64,000 nt of DNA, from NCBI GenBank assembly GCA_945901245.1, contig CAMDKY010000001.1:47108-111107 (forward strand). Reading direction: 5' to 3'. A model generated the notes under the pieces. The model made no database searches. It was not told where the DNA came from and saw only the letters and a program-made list of their open reading frames with translations. Source of the stretch: Polynucleobacter meluiroseus. Its GTDB lineage: Bacteria; Pseudomonadota; Gammaproteobacteria; Burkholderiales; Burkholderiaceae. Of this stretch, positions 1 to 7,495 are shown in pieces; within the stretch, counting starts at the first letter, position 1, and each line of letters begins with the position of its first letter. Position numbers and translations under genes: made by a program.

Positions 1-628
1 CCACTAGTCGAAAGGTGCCAATATGGGGTTTCGCAACGTACAAAATTTCTGCGGGGGCGCCGGCATTAACAAATTCGTGTAGTACCTTACGGCCATAAAA
101 CTTCGGATCTTTAATCTGACTCCAGAGTTTGCCATCGGAGAAGGTGCCTGCACCACCCTCGCCAAACTGCACATTGGATTCGGGGTTCAGGGTATTTTTG
201 CGCCACAAACCCCAAGTGTCTTGAGTGCGCTCACGTACCGCTTTACCCCGCTCGAGCACGATTGGCTTAAAACCCATTTGCGCTAGCAGCAAAGCGGCAA
301 AAATACCGCAGGGGCCAAAACCAATCACCACAGGGCGGCGTTCTAGCTTTGCCGGTGCTTTGGCGACAAAATGGTAGCGCGTATCGGGCGATGGCCGTAC
401 ATGGATATTGCCAGAAAATTGACTGAGAACCTGTGCTTCGTCTTTTACTGAAACATCAACGGTATAGATGAATGCCAAGGCCACATTTTTACGTGCGTCA
501 TAGCTGCGCTTAAATACCTCAAACGAAATCAAGTCCTTTGGCACAATTTTAAGAAAACACACGATCGCCAATTCCAATGCCTCAGGAGCATGGTCTATGG
601 CAAGGCGTAGTTCTGTAATTCGGATCAT
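1..628 (-). CDS. NAD(P)/FAD-dependent oxidoreductase, 3' end cut off by the window
   Basis: The first 209 codons of a minus-strand gene are present and the rest lies outside the window. Reading from the ATG at 626-628, residues 1-95 form a small N-terminal domain. A Rossmann FAD-binding motif follows at residues 103-108 (GFGPCG), with an acidic strand end around VLERG at residues 124-128. Downstream segments NVQFGEGGAGTFSDGKL and KDPKFYGRKVL resemble the uncharacterised FAD-dependent dehydrogenases of COG2509. The substrate is unknown. The gene is divergent from the aldo/keto reductase at 707. I am sure of the flavoprotein family and unsure of any specific function. Confidence 0.8.
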   Translation of the reverse strand, partial: MIRITELRLAIDHAPEALELAIVCFLKIVPKDLISFEVFKRSYDARKNVALAFIYTVDVSVKDEAQVLSQFSGNIHVRPSPDTRYHFVAKAPAKLERRPVVIGFGPCGIFAALLLAQMGFKPIVLERGKAVRERTQDTWGLWRKNTLNPESNVQFGEGGAGTFSDGKLWSQIKDPKFYGRKVLHEFVNAGAPAEILYVAKPHIGTFRLV

Positions 629-693
629 AGGGCTATACGATACACAGTCTTAGAGCAGTAGGCGATCCAGCACTGTAACTGCTGAACTTTGGT

Positions 694-699
694 TATAGT
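694..699 (+). promoter_or_regulatory. Candidate -10 hexamer of the aldo/keto reductase
   Basis: TATAGT matches the -10 consensus at five of six positions and ends seven bases before the ATG at 707. No Shine-Dalgarno sequence and no good -35 element is visible. If used, it would give a leaderless or nearly leaderless mRNA. Confidence 0.3.
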
Positions 700-706
700 T
701 AATACC

Positions 707-1552
707 ATGGAAACGCCACCCCTATTTCAGTCGCGCATCGGCCTAGGTACCTGGCAGATGGGTGAAGACCCCAGTCAAGCCAAGGCAGAGTGCGCAGCTA
801 TCACGCATGCACTCGCGGTCGGATACCGCCTAATTGATTCCGCAGAAATGTACGCCGACGGCACTGCTGAATCGCTGGTTGGCAAGGCTCTAGGCTCCTT
901 CGCTTCCAGTCGCCGTACTGAAGTGACTTTAGTCTCCAAGGTACTGCCGCACAACGCTAATAAGAATGGCACGATCAAAGCCTGTGAAGCCAGTTTGCGG
1001 CGCATGCAATGCGATTACTTAGACCATTACTTATTGCACTGGCAAGGCAGTCATTCCTATGAGAGCACAATCGAAGGATTTTTAACGCTGCAAGAGCGTG
1101 GCCTGATTCGCCATTTTGGTGTGAGTAACTTTGACCTAAAGGCGCTGCAGTCCTGGCGCAAAGCTGAAGCGAATGTCGGATCCCCCTCTCAATGCCAAAG
1201 TAATCAGGTGTATTACGCCCTCAATGAGCGCGGCATTGAGTTTGATTTACTGCCTGGCATGAGCACCCTGAATATCGCCCTGATGGCGTACTCGCCACTC
1301 GGCACGGGTAATCTCGCACAGCATGCCGGCTTATCCCTGCTGGCAGCCGAGCATGGATTTACTGCTGCCCAACTCGCGCTCGCATGGATTTTGCGCCACC
1401 CGCACGCCGTCGCCATTCCGAAATCCACCCATCTCGCCCGCATTGAAGAAAACTGGCAAGCAAGTCAAATCCAATTGAGTGCTGCCACCTTGAATCAATT
1501 GGATGCCCTCTTTAAGTCACCAACGCGCGCTAGCCCATTGGCGATCATTTAA
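707..1552 (+). CDS. Aldo/keto reductase
   Basis: A 281-residue cytoplasmic NAD(P)H-dependent reductase of the aldo/keto reductase (TIM barrel) superfamily. The catalytic tetrad is complete: Asp44 (GYRLIDSAEMY), Tyr49, Lys78 (LVSK) and His111 (YLLHW). The cofactor-binding end is visible as AIPKSTHLARIEEN near the C-terminus. The open frame extends upstream to a TTG at 689, but the ATG at 707 starts the protein just before the first barrel strand and is preferred. The physiological carbonyl substrate cannot be told from sequence. A GNAT gene follows 14 bases later and is probably cotranscribed. Confidence 0.9.
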   Translation: METPPLFQSRIGLGTWQMGEDPSQAKAECAAITHALAVGYRLIDSAEMYADGTAESLVGKALGSFASSRRTEVTLVSKVLPHNANKNGTIKACEASLRRMQCDYLDHYLLHWQGSHSYESTIEGFLTLQERGLIRHFGVSNFDLKALQSWRKAEANVGSPSQCQSNQVYYALNERGIEFDLLPGMSTLNIALMAYSPLGTGNLAQHAGLSLLAAEHGFTAAQLALAWILRHPHAVAIPKSTHLARIEENWQASQIQLSAATLNQLDALFKSPTRASPLAII

Positions 1553-1566
1553 ATCGGTAAGCCGAG

Positions 1567-2016
1567 TTGATTGCAATTGACACTCAGCCTTGGCTAACGG
1601 CACGCGATGCGGCATACGCTATTCGCTATGCTGTTTTTATCGAAGAGCAAGGCATTCCTGCCGCATTGGAGATCGATGCCTACGACCCCATTGCCGTACA
1701 TGCGCTGGCCTTCTTGGATGGTCAGTGCGTTGCTACCGCACGAGTCTATCTGGATGAGCAGGATCCCAGTAAAGCCAAGATCGGGCGGATGGCGGTGCTC
1801 AAGGAATTTCGTGGTCAGGGCATTGGAACAGCGCTACTCGGTGAAGCGATCCGCGCCGGAATGATGCAAGGTGCAAGTGTATTTGAGCTCCATGCCCAGC
1901 AAAGCGCGGTTCCTTTTTACGCCAAACTGCAATTTAAACCGGATGGCGCCATCTTTGACGAGGTGGGCATTCCCCATCAGTGTATGCGGCTGGTTCTGGG
2001 CACTTCAGCACCGTAA
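1567..2016 (+). CDS. GNAT-family N-acetyltransferase
   Basis: A 149-residue acetyl-CoA-dependent acyltransferase. The acetyl-CoA pyrophosphate-binding motif is RGQGIG at residues 82-87, preceded by the conserved strand KIGRMAVLKEF. The N-terminal segment RYAVFIEEQGIP is typical of the ElaA-like or YjcF-like small GNATs. The start is a TTG at 1567; no ATG lies upstream in frame after the preceding stop. It sits 14 bases after the aldo/keto reductase. The acceptor substrate is unknown. Confidence 0.85.
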   Translation: MIAIDTQPWLTARDAAYAIRYAVFIEEQGIPAALEIDAYDPIAVHALAFLDGQCVATARVYLDEQDPSKAKIGRMAVLKEFRGQGIGTALLGEAIRAGMMQGASVFELHAQQSAVPFYAKLQFKPDGAIFDEVGIPHQCMRLVLGTSAP

Positions 2017-2092
2017 TACCCCAAGGGGATTATGATGGTCTGTTTTCTGCTGCCAATCAGTGCAAACGGCGGATTAATCTAGGGACTTTTTC

Positions 2093-2641
2093 ATGGCATT
2101 GCGCGCAACCATTCATAAAGCAGAACTCCACATCTCCGATGGCGATCGCTACTACTATGCTAGTCACCCCTTAACGATTGCAAAGCATCCGTCTGAGACC
2201 GATGAGCGCATGATGATTCGCATCATTGCCTTTGCCCTTAATGCCCAAGAACATTTGGCTTTTACCAAAGGATTAAGCGATACGGATGAGCCCGATATTT
2301 GGGTGAAAGACCTTACCGGCGCCATCAACCTATGGATTGATATTGGCCAACCCGAAGAGCGGCGTATTCTGAAAGCCTGCGGCCGTTCTGATCAAGTAGC
2401 AGTCTATTGTTATGCGGGCAATACCAGCAAACTGTGGTGGGATGGCATCAAAAACAAGCTAGAGCGCGCCCGCAACCTGAGCATTGTCGCCATACCTGAA
2501 GAGCAGTCCAAGGCCTTAATTGCGCTGGTGGAGCGCAGCATGATTATTCACATCAATATTCAGGATGGTGAAATGCTCGTGTCTGCCGATCAAGGTCAAG
2601 TCACGGTCATTCCGGAAATCTGGAAAGCACCTACCAACTAA
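2093..2641 (+). CDS. yaeQ: YaeQ family protein
   Basis: A 182-residue protein matching the YaeQ family along its whole length, from the opening MALRATIHKAELHISD to the C-terminal QVTVIPEIWK. YaeQ has a PD-(D/E)XK nuclease-like fold, and its activity is not settled. The start at 2093 is preceded by AGGGA about nine bases upstream. A PIN-domain gene follows after 16 bases, so the two are likely in one transcript. Confidence 0.9.
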   Translation: MALRATIHKAELHISDGDRYYYASHPLTIAKHPSETDERMMIRIIAFALNAQEHLAFTKGLSDTDEPDIWVKDLTGAINLWIDIGQPEERRILKACGRSDQVAVYCYAGNTSKLWWDGIKNKLERARNLSIVAIPEEQSKALIALVERSMIIHINIQDGEMLVSADQGQVTVIPEIWKAPTN

Positions 2642-2657
2642 GGCATTTAGTTAAACA

Positions 2658-3125
2658 GTGAATCCCACTTTTACTGACATGAAACCCCGCTTAGTCCTCG
2701 ACACTAATGTCATTTTAGATTTACTGGTGTTTCAAGATCCAGCTGCTGAGGTCGTGCGGATGGCGCTCGATGCAAAACTAGTAGATGCAGTACGCACTGA
2801 AGCATCAATGCTAGAGCTCATCGATGTAATTCAGCGTCCAATCTTTAAGCTAAGCCAACAAGAACAAGAAATGATTCTCCAGGTATGGGAACGTAGTACT
2901 AGACTGCTGGAGAATGCGGCGATTGAGCCGGCTCCGTTTGCTTGCCGTGATACGGATGATCAAGTCTTTATCAATATGGCCTACAGTATTCGGCCGGCCT
3001 TACTATTGAGTAAAGATCTGCGCGTATTGGAACTGCGCCGCACTGCTATGCGTTATGGTATCGAGATCACTCAGGATTACGAGCGCATACAGGACTTTTC
3101 TACCCCATCAACTGAAAGCCTCTGA
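2658..3125 (+). CDS. PIN-domain protein, putative toxin component of the COG1569 type
   Basis: A 155-residue PIN-fold ribonuclease candidate. The acidic metal-binding residues expected of the fold are present: Asp15 (LVLDTNV), Glu53 (SMLELIDV), the CRDTDDQVF cluster with Asp98, Asp100 and Asp101, and Asp120 (LSKDLRVL). The start is a GTG at 2658. Databases often label this family a toxin-antitoxin toxin, but no antitoxin-like gene stands beside it. Its neighbours, YaeQ upstream and a DUF1653-like protein overlapping by one base downstream, are housekeeping-like. A stand-alone RNase role is at least as likely. Confidence 0.82.
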   Translation: MNPTFTDMKPRLVLDTNVILDLLVFQDPAAEVVRMALDAKLVDAVRTEASMLELIDVIQRPIFKLSQQEQEMILQVWERSTRLLENAAIEPAPFACRDTDDQVFINMAYSIRPALLLSKDLRVLELRRTAMRYGIEITQDYERIQDFSTPSTESL

Positions 3126-3358
3126 TGACACAAAAACCCCGCATGGCACAAGCATCCGATGGACGCTTTGCGCCCAACACCCAACTCCGGCACGTGAAGA
3201 CCGGTGGCCTCTATCGGGTGGTTTGTTTGGCTAATGTCGAAGCCGACTTAGCGCCTGCGTACGTGTATGAGTCCCTGCAAACCCATGATTTTTGGATTCG
3301 GCCTCAAGCCGAAATGGAAGATGGCCGCTTTGTAGTAATGCCATCGAAAACCAATTAG
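3125..3358 (+). CDS. Small DUF1653-like protein
   Basis: A 77-residue protein whose stop-start overlap with the PIN gene (TGATG at 3123-3127) indicates translational coupling. The pattern is that of DUF1653: GGLYRVV, then a variable stretch, YVYES, FWIRPQAEM and RFVVM. The function of the family is unknown. The SlyX gene starts 11 bases after the stop. Confidence 0.7.
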   Translation: MTQKPRMAQASDGRFAPNTQLRHVKTGGLYRVVCLANVEADLAPAYVYESLQTHDFWIRPQAEMEDGRFVVMPSKTN

Positions 3359-3362
3359 GAGG
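3357..3362 (+). promoter_or_regulatory. Strong Shine-Dalgarno that sets the slyX start
   Basis: AGGAGG overlaps the stop codon of the preceding gene and lies seven bases before the ATG at 3370. It selects that ATG over the longer upstream reading frame from 3292. Confidence 0.75.
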
Positions 3363-3369
3363 CGCTGCC

Positions 3370-3594
3370 ATGTCAAGTGAAGAACGCATTACCAATTTAG
3401 AAGTAAAGCTCAGTTTTACAGAGGACTTGATTGAAAACCTCAATCAAACAATCTACAAACAACAGCAGCAAATTGAATATTTGTACCGCGAGATCAAGTC
3501 ACTGAAGGAGCAGATGAGCGCGAGCGGCTCTGAAGGACTGGGTGGCGGTAACGACGCGAGAGACTTGCGCGACGAAATACCGCCCCACTACTAA
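3370..3594 (+). CDS. slyX: SlyX family protein
   Basis: A 74-residue protein with the SlyX signature: a short coiled coil (EERITNLEVKLSFTEDLIENL through YLYREIKSLKEQM) and a C-terminal tail ending in PPHY, the usual SlyX ending. The molecular role of SlyX is not established. It is the last gene of the YaeQ-PIN-DUF1653-like-SlyX run and is convergent with the aminotransferase at 3602. Confidence 0.88.
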   Translation: MSSEERITNLEVKLSFTEDLIENLNQTIYKQQQQIEYLYREIKSLKEQMSASGSEGLGGGNDARDLRDEIPPHY

Positions 3595-3601
3595 ACCGCA
3601 A

Positions 3602-4750
3602 TTAGGCTGCTACTGCGGCCACCGACTGAATCTGATCCATGGCTTTTTCCAGATGAGCCACGGTGCGATCCACGTGCGTCAACTTTTCTAAACCAAATAA
3701 ACCGATGCGGAAAGTTCTAAAATCTGGGCGCTCATCGCACTGCAAAGGTACGCCGGCAGCAGTTTGCAAGCCCAAGGCAATAAATTTCTTACCCGTCTGA
3801 ATATCTGGATCTTCGGTATAGCTCACCACCACACCCGCCGCTTCAAATCCCGGAGCAGCTACTGAGGGGTAGCCGCGCTCAACCAACATCGCGCGTACTT
3901 TTTTACCCAATTCGATTTGCTGATTGCGCAAGTGATCAAAGCCCAAGGCTTGCGTTTCTTGCATCACGTTACGTAAAATCTTCAAGGCGTCGGTTGGCAT
4001 CGTGGTGTGATACACGTGGCCACCTTTTTCGTAGGTTTCCATGATCTGCAACCACTTTTTCAGATCGGTTGAAAAGCTAGTGCTCTGCGTGCTGTCGATC
4101 TGAGTGCGTGCGCGTGCGCTTAAACCAATTAAGGCACAGCAGGGTGAGCTGCTCCAACCCTTTTGTGGGGCGCTAATCACCACGTCTACCTTGCACGCCT
4201 TCATGTCGACCCACATTGCGCCAGAAGCGATGCAATCCAGCACAAACAAGCCACCAACCGACTCCACCGCATCACCTACTGCGCGCAGGTAGTCCGCTGG
4301 CAGAATAATACCGGCCGAAGTTTCTACGTGGGGGGCAAAGACAACGGCTGGCTTCTCTTTTTTAATGTAAGCCACTACCTCGTCAATCGGGGCTGGTGCG
4401 TATGGCGCCTGCGTGGTGTTTTCGACTTGCTTACCCTTAATCACATGAATGTCTTGCGTAATATTGGCCATATCGAAAATTTGCGTCCAACGGTAGCTAA
4501 ACCAGCCGTTACGTAAGACCAAGATCTTTTCTTGGTTGGCAAATTGACGCGCCACTGCTTCCATACCAAACGTGCCGCTACCAGGGACGACAATCGCCGA
4601 GCTCGCCTGATAGGCATCCTTCAATACGCTAGAGATGTCAACCATGACTTTTTTGAACTCTTCCGACATGTGGTTAAGCGAGCGGTCGGTATAAACCACT
4701 GAAAATTCCAACAAGCCATCGGGATCAACGTTTGGAAGCAAGCCAGGCAT
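3602..4750 (-). CDS. Class V aminotransferase (alanine-glyoxylate / serine-pyruvate type)
   Basis: A 382-residue fold-type I PLP enzyme of the alanine-glyoxylate and serine-pyruvate aminotransferase group. The PLP-anchoring Asp172 (LDCIASG) and the Schiff-base Lys197 (SAPQKGW) are both present, as is the early PGSGTFGMEA phosphate-binding turn. The frame opens at 4783, but the ATG at 4750 has GGAGA just upstream and gives the usual length. Likely reactions transfer the amino group of serine or alanine to glyoxylate or pyruvate; the preferred substrate pair is inference. No photorespiratory or C1 genes lie next to it. Confidence 0.87.
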   Translation of the reverse strand: MPGLLPNVDPDGLLEFSVVYTDRSLNHMSEEFKKVMVDISSVLKDAYQASSAIVVPGSGTFGMEAVARQFANQEKILVLRNGWFSYRWTQIFDMANITQDIHVIKGKQVENTTQAPYAPAPIDEVVAYIKKEKPAVVFAPHVETSAGIILPADYLRAVGDAVESVGGLFVLDCIASGAMWVDMKACKVDVVISAPQKGWSSSPCCALIGLSARARTQIDSTQSTSFSTDLKKWLQIMETYEKGGHVYHTTMPTDALKILRNVMQETQALGFDHLRNQQIELGKKVRAMLVERGYPSVAAPGFEAAGVVVSYTEDPDIQTGKKFIALGLQTAAGVPLQCDERPDFRTFRIGLFGLEKLTHVDRTVAHLEKAMDQIQSVAAVAA

Positions 4751-4826
4751 GCTATCTCCTTTAATGTAAGCAATAACCCACAATGATACTGGTCATCGGC
4801 AAACTACGTGTTTCTAAGGATATGGC

Positions 4827-5057
4827 CTAGCGATAAGGCCGCGTGGCGGTTTCGAGGGCAACAGAGTGGCCTCTTTCCGCCATGTGGTGGAGCTTGGCTA
4901 GCAGCTCTTTAATCTCCCGATCGCTTAAAGGAGCCAGTTTTTCAGGTATTAAGCCGTAATTTTCCACCATCAGGCGAATCGCACTGCGGCGCCCCAGGAT
5001 CTTGATTAGAAAATACAGGCCCAATAAAACGGCTAAAACAATAACAAGAATGGACAT
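4827..5057 (-). CDS. Small single-span membrane protein of unknown function
   Basis: A 76-residue hypothetical protein. It has one strongly hydrophobic N-terminal span (MSILVIVLAVLLGLYFLIK), then a basic stretch (GRRSAIR) and a charged C-terminal region of predicted helix (SDREIKELLAKLHHMAERGH). The topology suggests an inner-membrane anchor with a cytoplasmic tail. The frame runs further upstream, but the ATG at 5057 places the hydrophobic segment at the N-terminus. I do not recognise the family. Confidence 0.55.
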   Translation of the reverse strand: MSILVIVLAVLLGLYFLIKILGRRSAIRLMVENYGLIPEKLAPLSDREIKELLAKLHHMAERGHSVALETATRPYR

Positions 5058-5122
5058 AAATTGAGCGTAAAAAAATGGTCTGCAATGGCAAATAAGCTTG
5101 AATCTTAGCAAACCCCGCTGGC

Positions 5123-6433
5123 TTATTTGGCAAACGGCAACTCATCCCAGCAGGTGGTGTAGTGGGGCGAGCAATTTTCAGAGCGCATGGCCCAGCCCAC
5201 AGTATTACCCATTGCCGCCGAATGCACGGTCTTTTTTCCAAAACGGGTATTGAGGGCATCCATTGCTTTCATCAATTCGGCTGACTTGTGATTCCAGCTG
5301 CGATCATCAAATAAGCTCTGTTGCTGCTGCGCCTTTTCTGAAATGCCGCTGAGTACAACACCCGCTTTTTTATAGCGGTAACCAGCTTTAAAAATCTGCC
5401 GCAAGCCCGCGAGCGCGGCCTCCGTCAATACAAGGGTGTCATCGCATGCCTCCACCAGTCCAATCGCAATGCTTGGACTGTATTGCAGCTCGCTCGGCTT
5501 AAAACGATTGGTACGCACAAATACCTGAATCATTGCCGCTACGGATGCTTGGGCACGCAACTTTTCGCAGGCCCTGGCCATGTGGGTGGCGACGGATTCC
5601 TCAAGCTCTTCTCGGCTAATGACTGCCCGACCAAAGCTACGCGATGCAATGATTTGCTGTTTGGCTGGCACCACTTCCTCGAGCTCTAAACAGGAAATAC
5701 CGTTGAGCTCACTGCATGTACGCTCCATCACGACACCAAAGTGGGTACGCAGGGTTTTTGGTGAAGTACGGCGCAAATCGCCCACCGTCTGAATGCCCAT
5801 CGCTTGCAGACGTAAGTTGATCTGGCGGCCCACGCCCCACACCTCACCCACCTCGGTAATTGCTAGCCAATGCTCGAGCTCTGCGCTTGTTAATGCATTC
5901 AGGTCACACACTCCATTGAATACAGCATGTTTTTTGGCCAGATGATTAGCTAACTTAGCCAAGGTTTTAGAGGCGCCCATACCCACGCACACCGGCAATC
6001 CAGTCCATTGCCGAATACGACTGCGCATGGTCTCTCCCATTGCAATTGAGCTCGGATAAAGATGGGTGACGGTATCGATGCGTAAAAAACTTTCATCGAT
6101 GCTGTAAACCTCCATGTCTGGTGAAAAGTCCCGCAAAATGGAAACTACGCGATCACTCATGTCGCCGTATAAGGTGTAGTTTGACGATAGCGCCTGTATG
6201 CCATGCTGGGCTGCTAAGTCCTTGAGCAAAAACCAGGGCGTTGCCATCTTCACGCCCAAGGCTTTCACTTCGCTGCTGCGCGCTACGGCGCAGCCATCGT
6301 TATTGGATAACACCACCAGCGGCACACCCTCTAGGCGTGGCTGAAAGACACGCTCGCATGAAACGTAAAAGTTATTGACGTCCACTAAAGCAAAATGCGC
6401 GGCGCGCGGCGCTACCCCCATCGCTGCCCCCAT
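5123..6433 (-). CDS. umuC: DNA polymerase V catalytic subunit UmuC
   Basis: A 436-residue Y-family translesion polymerase. The first catalytic acidic residue is Asp18 ([13 protein letters not shown]), and the second pair is Asp113-Glu114 in the Y-family SIDESF motif. Palm, finger and thumb segments follow, and the C-terminal region is UmuC-like ([20 protein letters not shown]). The frame runs back to a TTG at 6439, overlapping the umuD stop; the ATG at 6433 is used here. With umuD it forms a two-gene SOS operon, so expression should follow DNA damage through the LexA box at 6976-6995. Confidence 0.93.
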   Translation of the reverse strand: MGAAMGVAPRAAHFALVDVNNFYVSCERVFQPRLEGVPLVVLSNNDGCAVARSSEVKALGVKMATPWFLLKDLAAQHGIQALSSNYTLYGDMSDRVVSILRDFSPDMEVYSIDESFLRIDTVTHLYPSSIAMGETMRSRIRQWTGLPVCVGMGASKTLAKLANHLAKKHAVFNGVCDLNALTSAELEHWLAITEVGEVWGVGRQINLRLQAMGIQTVGDLRRTSPKTLRTHFGVVMERTCSELNGISCLELEEVVPAKQQIIASRSFGRAVISREELEESVATHMARACEKLRAQASVAAMIQVFVRTNRFKPSELQYSPSIAIGLVEACDDTLVLTEAALAGLRQIFKAGYRYKKAGVVLSGISEKAQQQQSLFDDRSWNHKSAELMKAMDALNTRFGKKTVHSAAMGNTVGWAMRSENCSPHYTTCWDELPFAK

Positions 6434-6435
6434 GG

Positions 6436-6957
6436 TCAAGAATGGACCGTGTTGCGCTGCTCAGCATGCGGCACTTTTTTATTGCTGTATTTACGTACTA
6501 CGCCAACCACCACCCCCCAGACTTGCAACTCAGCGCCATCCGTAAAGGTGATTGCTGGGTAGTTGGGGTTTTCAGGGCGTAGCTCGATCGTGCCGCGGTA
6601 TTTGTATAAACGCTTAATGGTGTAGTCGCCATTCACCACGGCGACGATGATGTCCTGGTGCTTGGGCTTGAGCGCTCGGTCCACCACCACCTTATCGCCA
6701 TCTTCAATGCTCGCACCCACCATCGAATCGCCGCGCACGGTAAACAAAAAGGTAGCCGGCTTATTCTGAATCAAGTACTGATTGAGGTCGAGCGCATCCT
6801 CGACGTAGTCTCCTGCCGGCGAGGGAAAGCCAGCAGATAAGCCATGCACCAGTAGGCGCAACTCAGAAGGTGGCGCCTCAAAGGCAAGGCGTTCAGGGGT
6901 TTGGCTCAGCCCTAACTCAGAAACAGCTGGAATGGGCCTTAAAACAGGGGTATTCAT
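6436..6957 (-). CDS. umuD: DNA polymerase V subunit UmuD
   Basis: A 173-residue S24-family self-cleaving protein. The cleavage site is Ala42-Gly43 ([14 protein letters not shown]), and the catalytic dyad is Ser78 (RGDSMVG) and Lys115 (YTIKRLY). RecA filaments stimulate its autocleavage, and the processed form joins UmuC as polymerase V. The N-terminal arm before the cleavage site is longer than in Escherichia coli UmuD. It lies directly upstream of umuC. Confidence 0.93.
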   Translation of the reverse strand: MNTPVLRPIPAVSELGLSQTPERLAFEAPPSELRLLVHGLSAGFPSPAGDYVEDALDLNQYLIQNKPATFLFTVRGDSMVGASIEDGDKVVVDRALKPKHQDIIVAVVNGDYTIKRLYKYRGTIELRPENPNYPAITFTDGAELQVWGVVVGVVRKYSNKKVPHAEQRNTVHS

Positions 6958-6975
6958 GGTGGGATTTCGTTAAAG

Positions 6976-6995
6976 TACTGTATAAAAACACAGTA
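6976..6995 (-). promoter_or_regulatory. LexA-binding SOS box of umuDC
   Basis: The 20 bases TACTGTATAAAAACACAGTA contain a perfect CTGT-N8-ACAG core with flanking TA on both sides, the standard proteobacterial LexA operator. It lies about 19 bases upstream of the umuD start codon, where LexA would block the promoter. No second box was seen nearby. Confidence 0.9.
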
Positions 6996-7120
6996 TAAAC
7001 ACCCCATCCTAAAAATATCAAATTTACTAAAAGAATTGGCTTTTTAGTACCTATGCCACTGAATTCAGGCCCTTACGACTGGTAAGATCAATTGCACCCT
7101 TTTCCAGAAAGCACCTCGCC

Positions 7121-7495
7121 ATGCCAAACCTCCTCCCCTTTTTTGCGCAATGGGGTCTCACCGCCCTATCCCTATGGGTTGCGAGTTTTATTTTTGATGG
7201 CATTCAGTTTGATGGCGCAGGGGCGCTCATTGTTGCCGCCCTGGTATTAGGTTTTGCTAACGCCATTGTCAAACCCATCCTCATTTTGCTCACACTGCCA
7301 CTGACGGCCATAACGATGGGCCTCTTCTTGTTGGTGATTAATGCCTTAGTCTTAATGCTGGTCTCCAGCGTGGTGAGTGGCTTTACGATCTCTGGCTTTT
7401 GGACTGCCTTCTTTGCCGGCATCTTTATCTCTGTATTTAGTCTTTTTATTGGTGCCAGCGTGTTTAAAACCGAAGTGCGTTACGAGCGTAAGTAA
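7121..7495 (+). CDS. Phage holin family (YvlD-like) small membrane protein
   Basis: A 124-residue integral membrane protein with four hydrophobic spans and short loops, matching the Phage_holin_4_2/YvlD family by size and by motifs such as GFANAIVKPILILLTLPLT. Despite the family name, chromosomal members are not tied to phage, and no phage genes occur here. The last 16 bases overlap the end of the convergent AsmA-family gene. The function is unknown. Confidence 0.8.
   Translation: MPNLLPFFAQWGLTALSLWVASFIFDGIQFDGAGALIVAALVLGFANAIVKPILILLTLPLTAITMGLFLLVINALVLMLVSSVVSGFTISGFWTAFFAGIFISVFSLFIGASVFKTEVRYERK

Noticed and set aside
2658-3125. Toxin-antitoxin module at the PIN gene
   Set aside because: No antitoxin-like DNA-binding gene lies immediately upstream or downstream; the neighbours are YaeQ and a DUF1653-like protein.
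7121-7495. Phage remnant at the holin-family gene
   Set aside because: The family is widespread as chromosomal YvlD-like proteins, and no integrase, lysin or structural phage gene is nearby.
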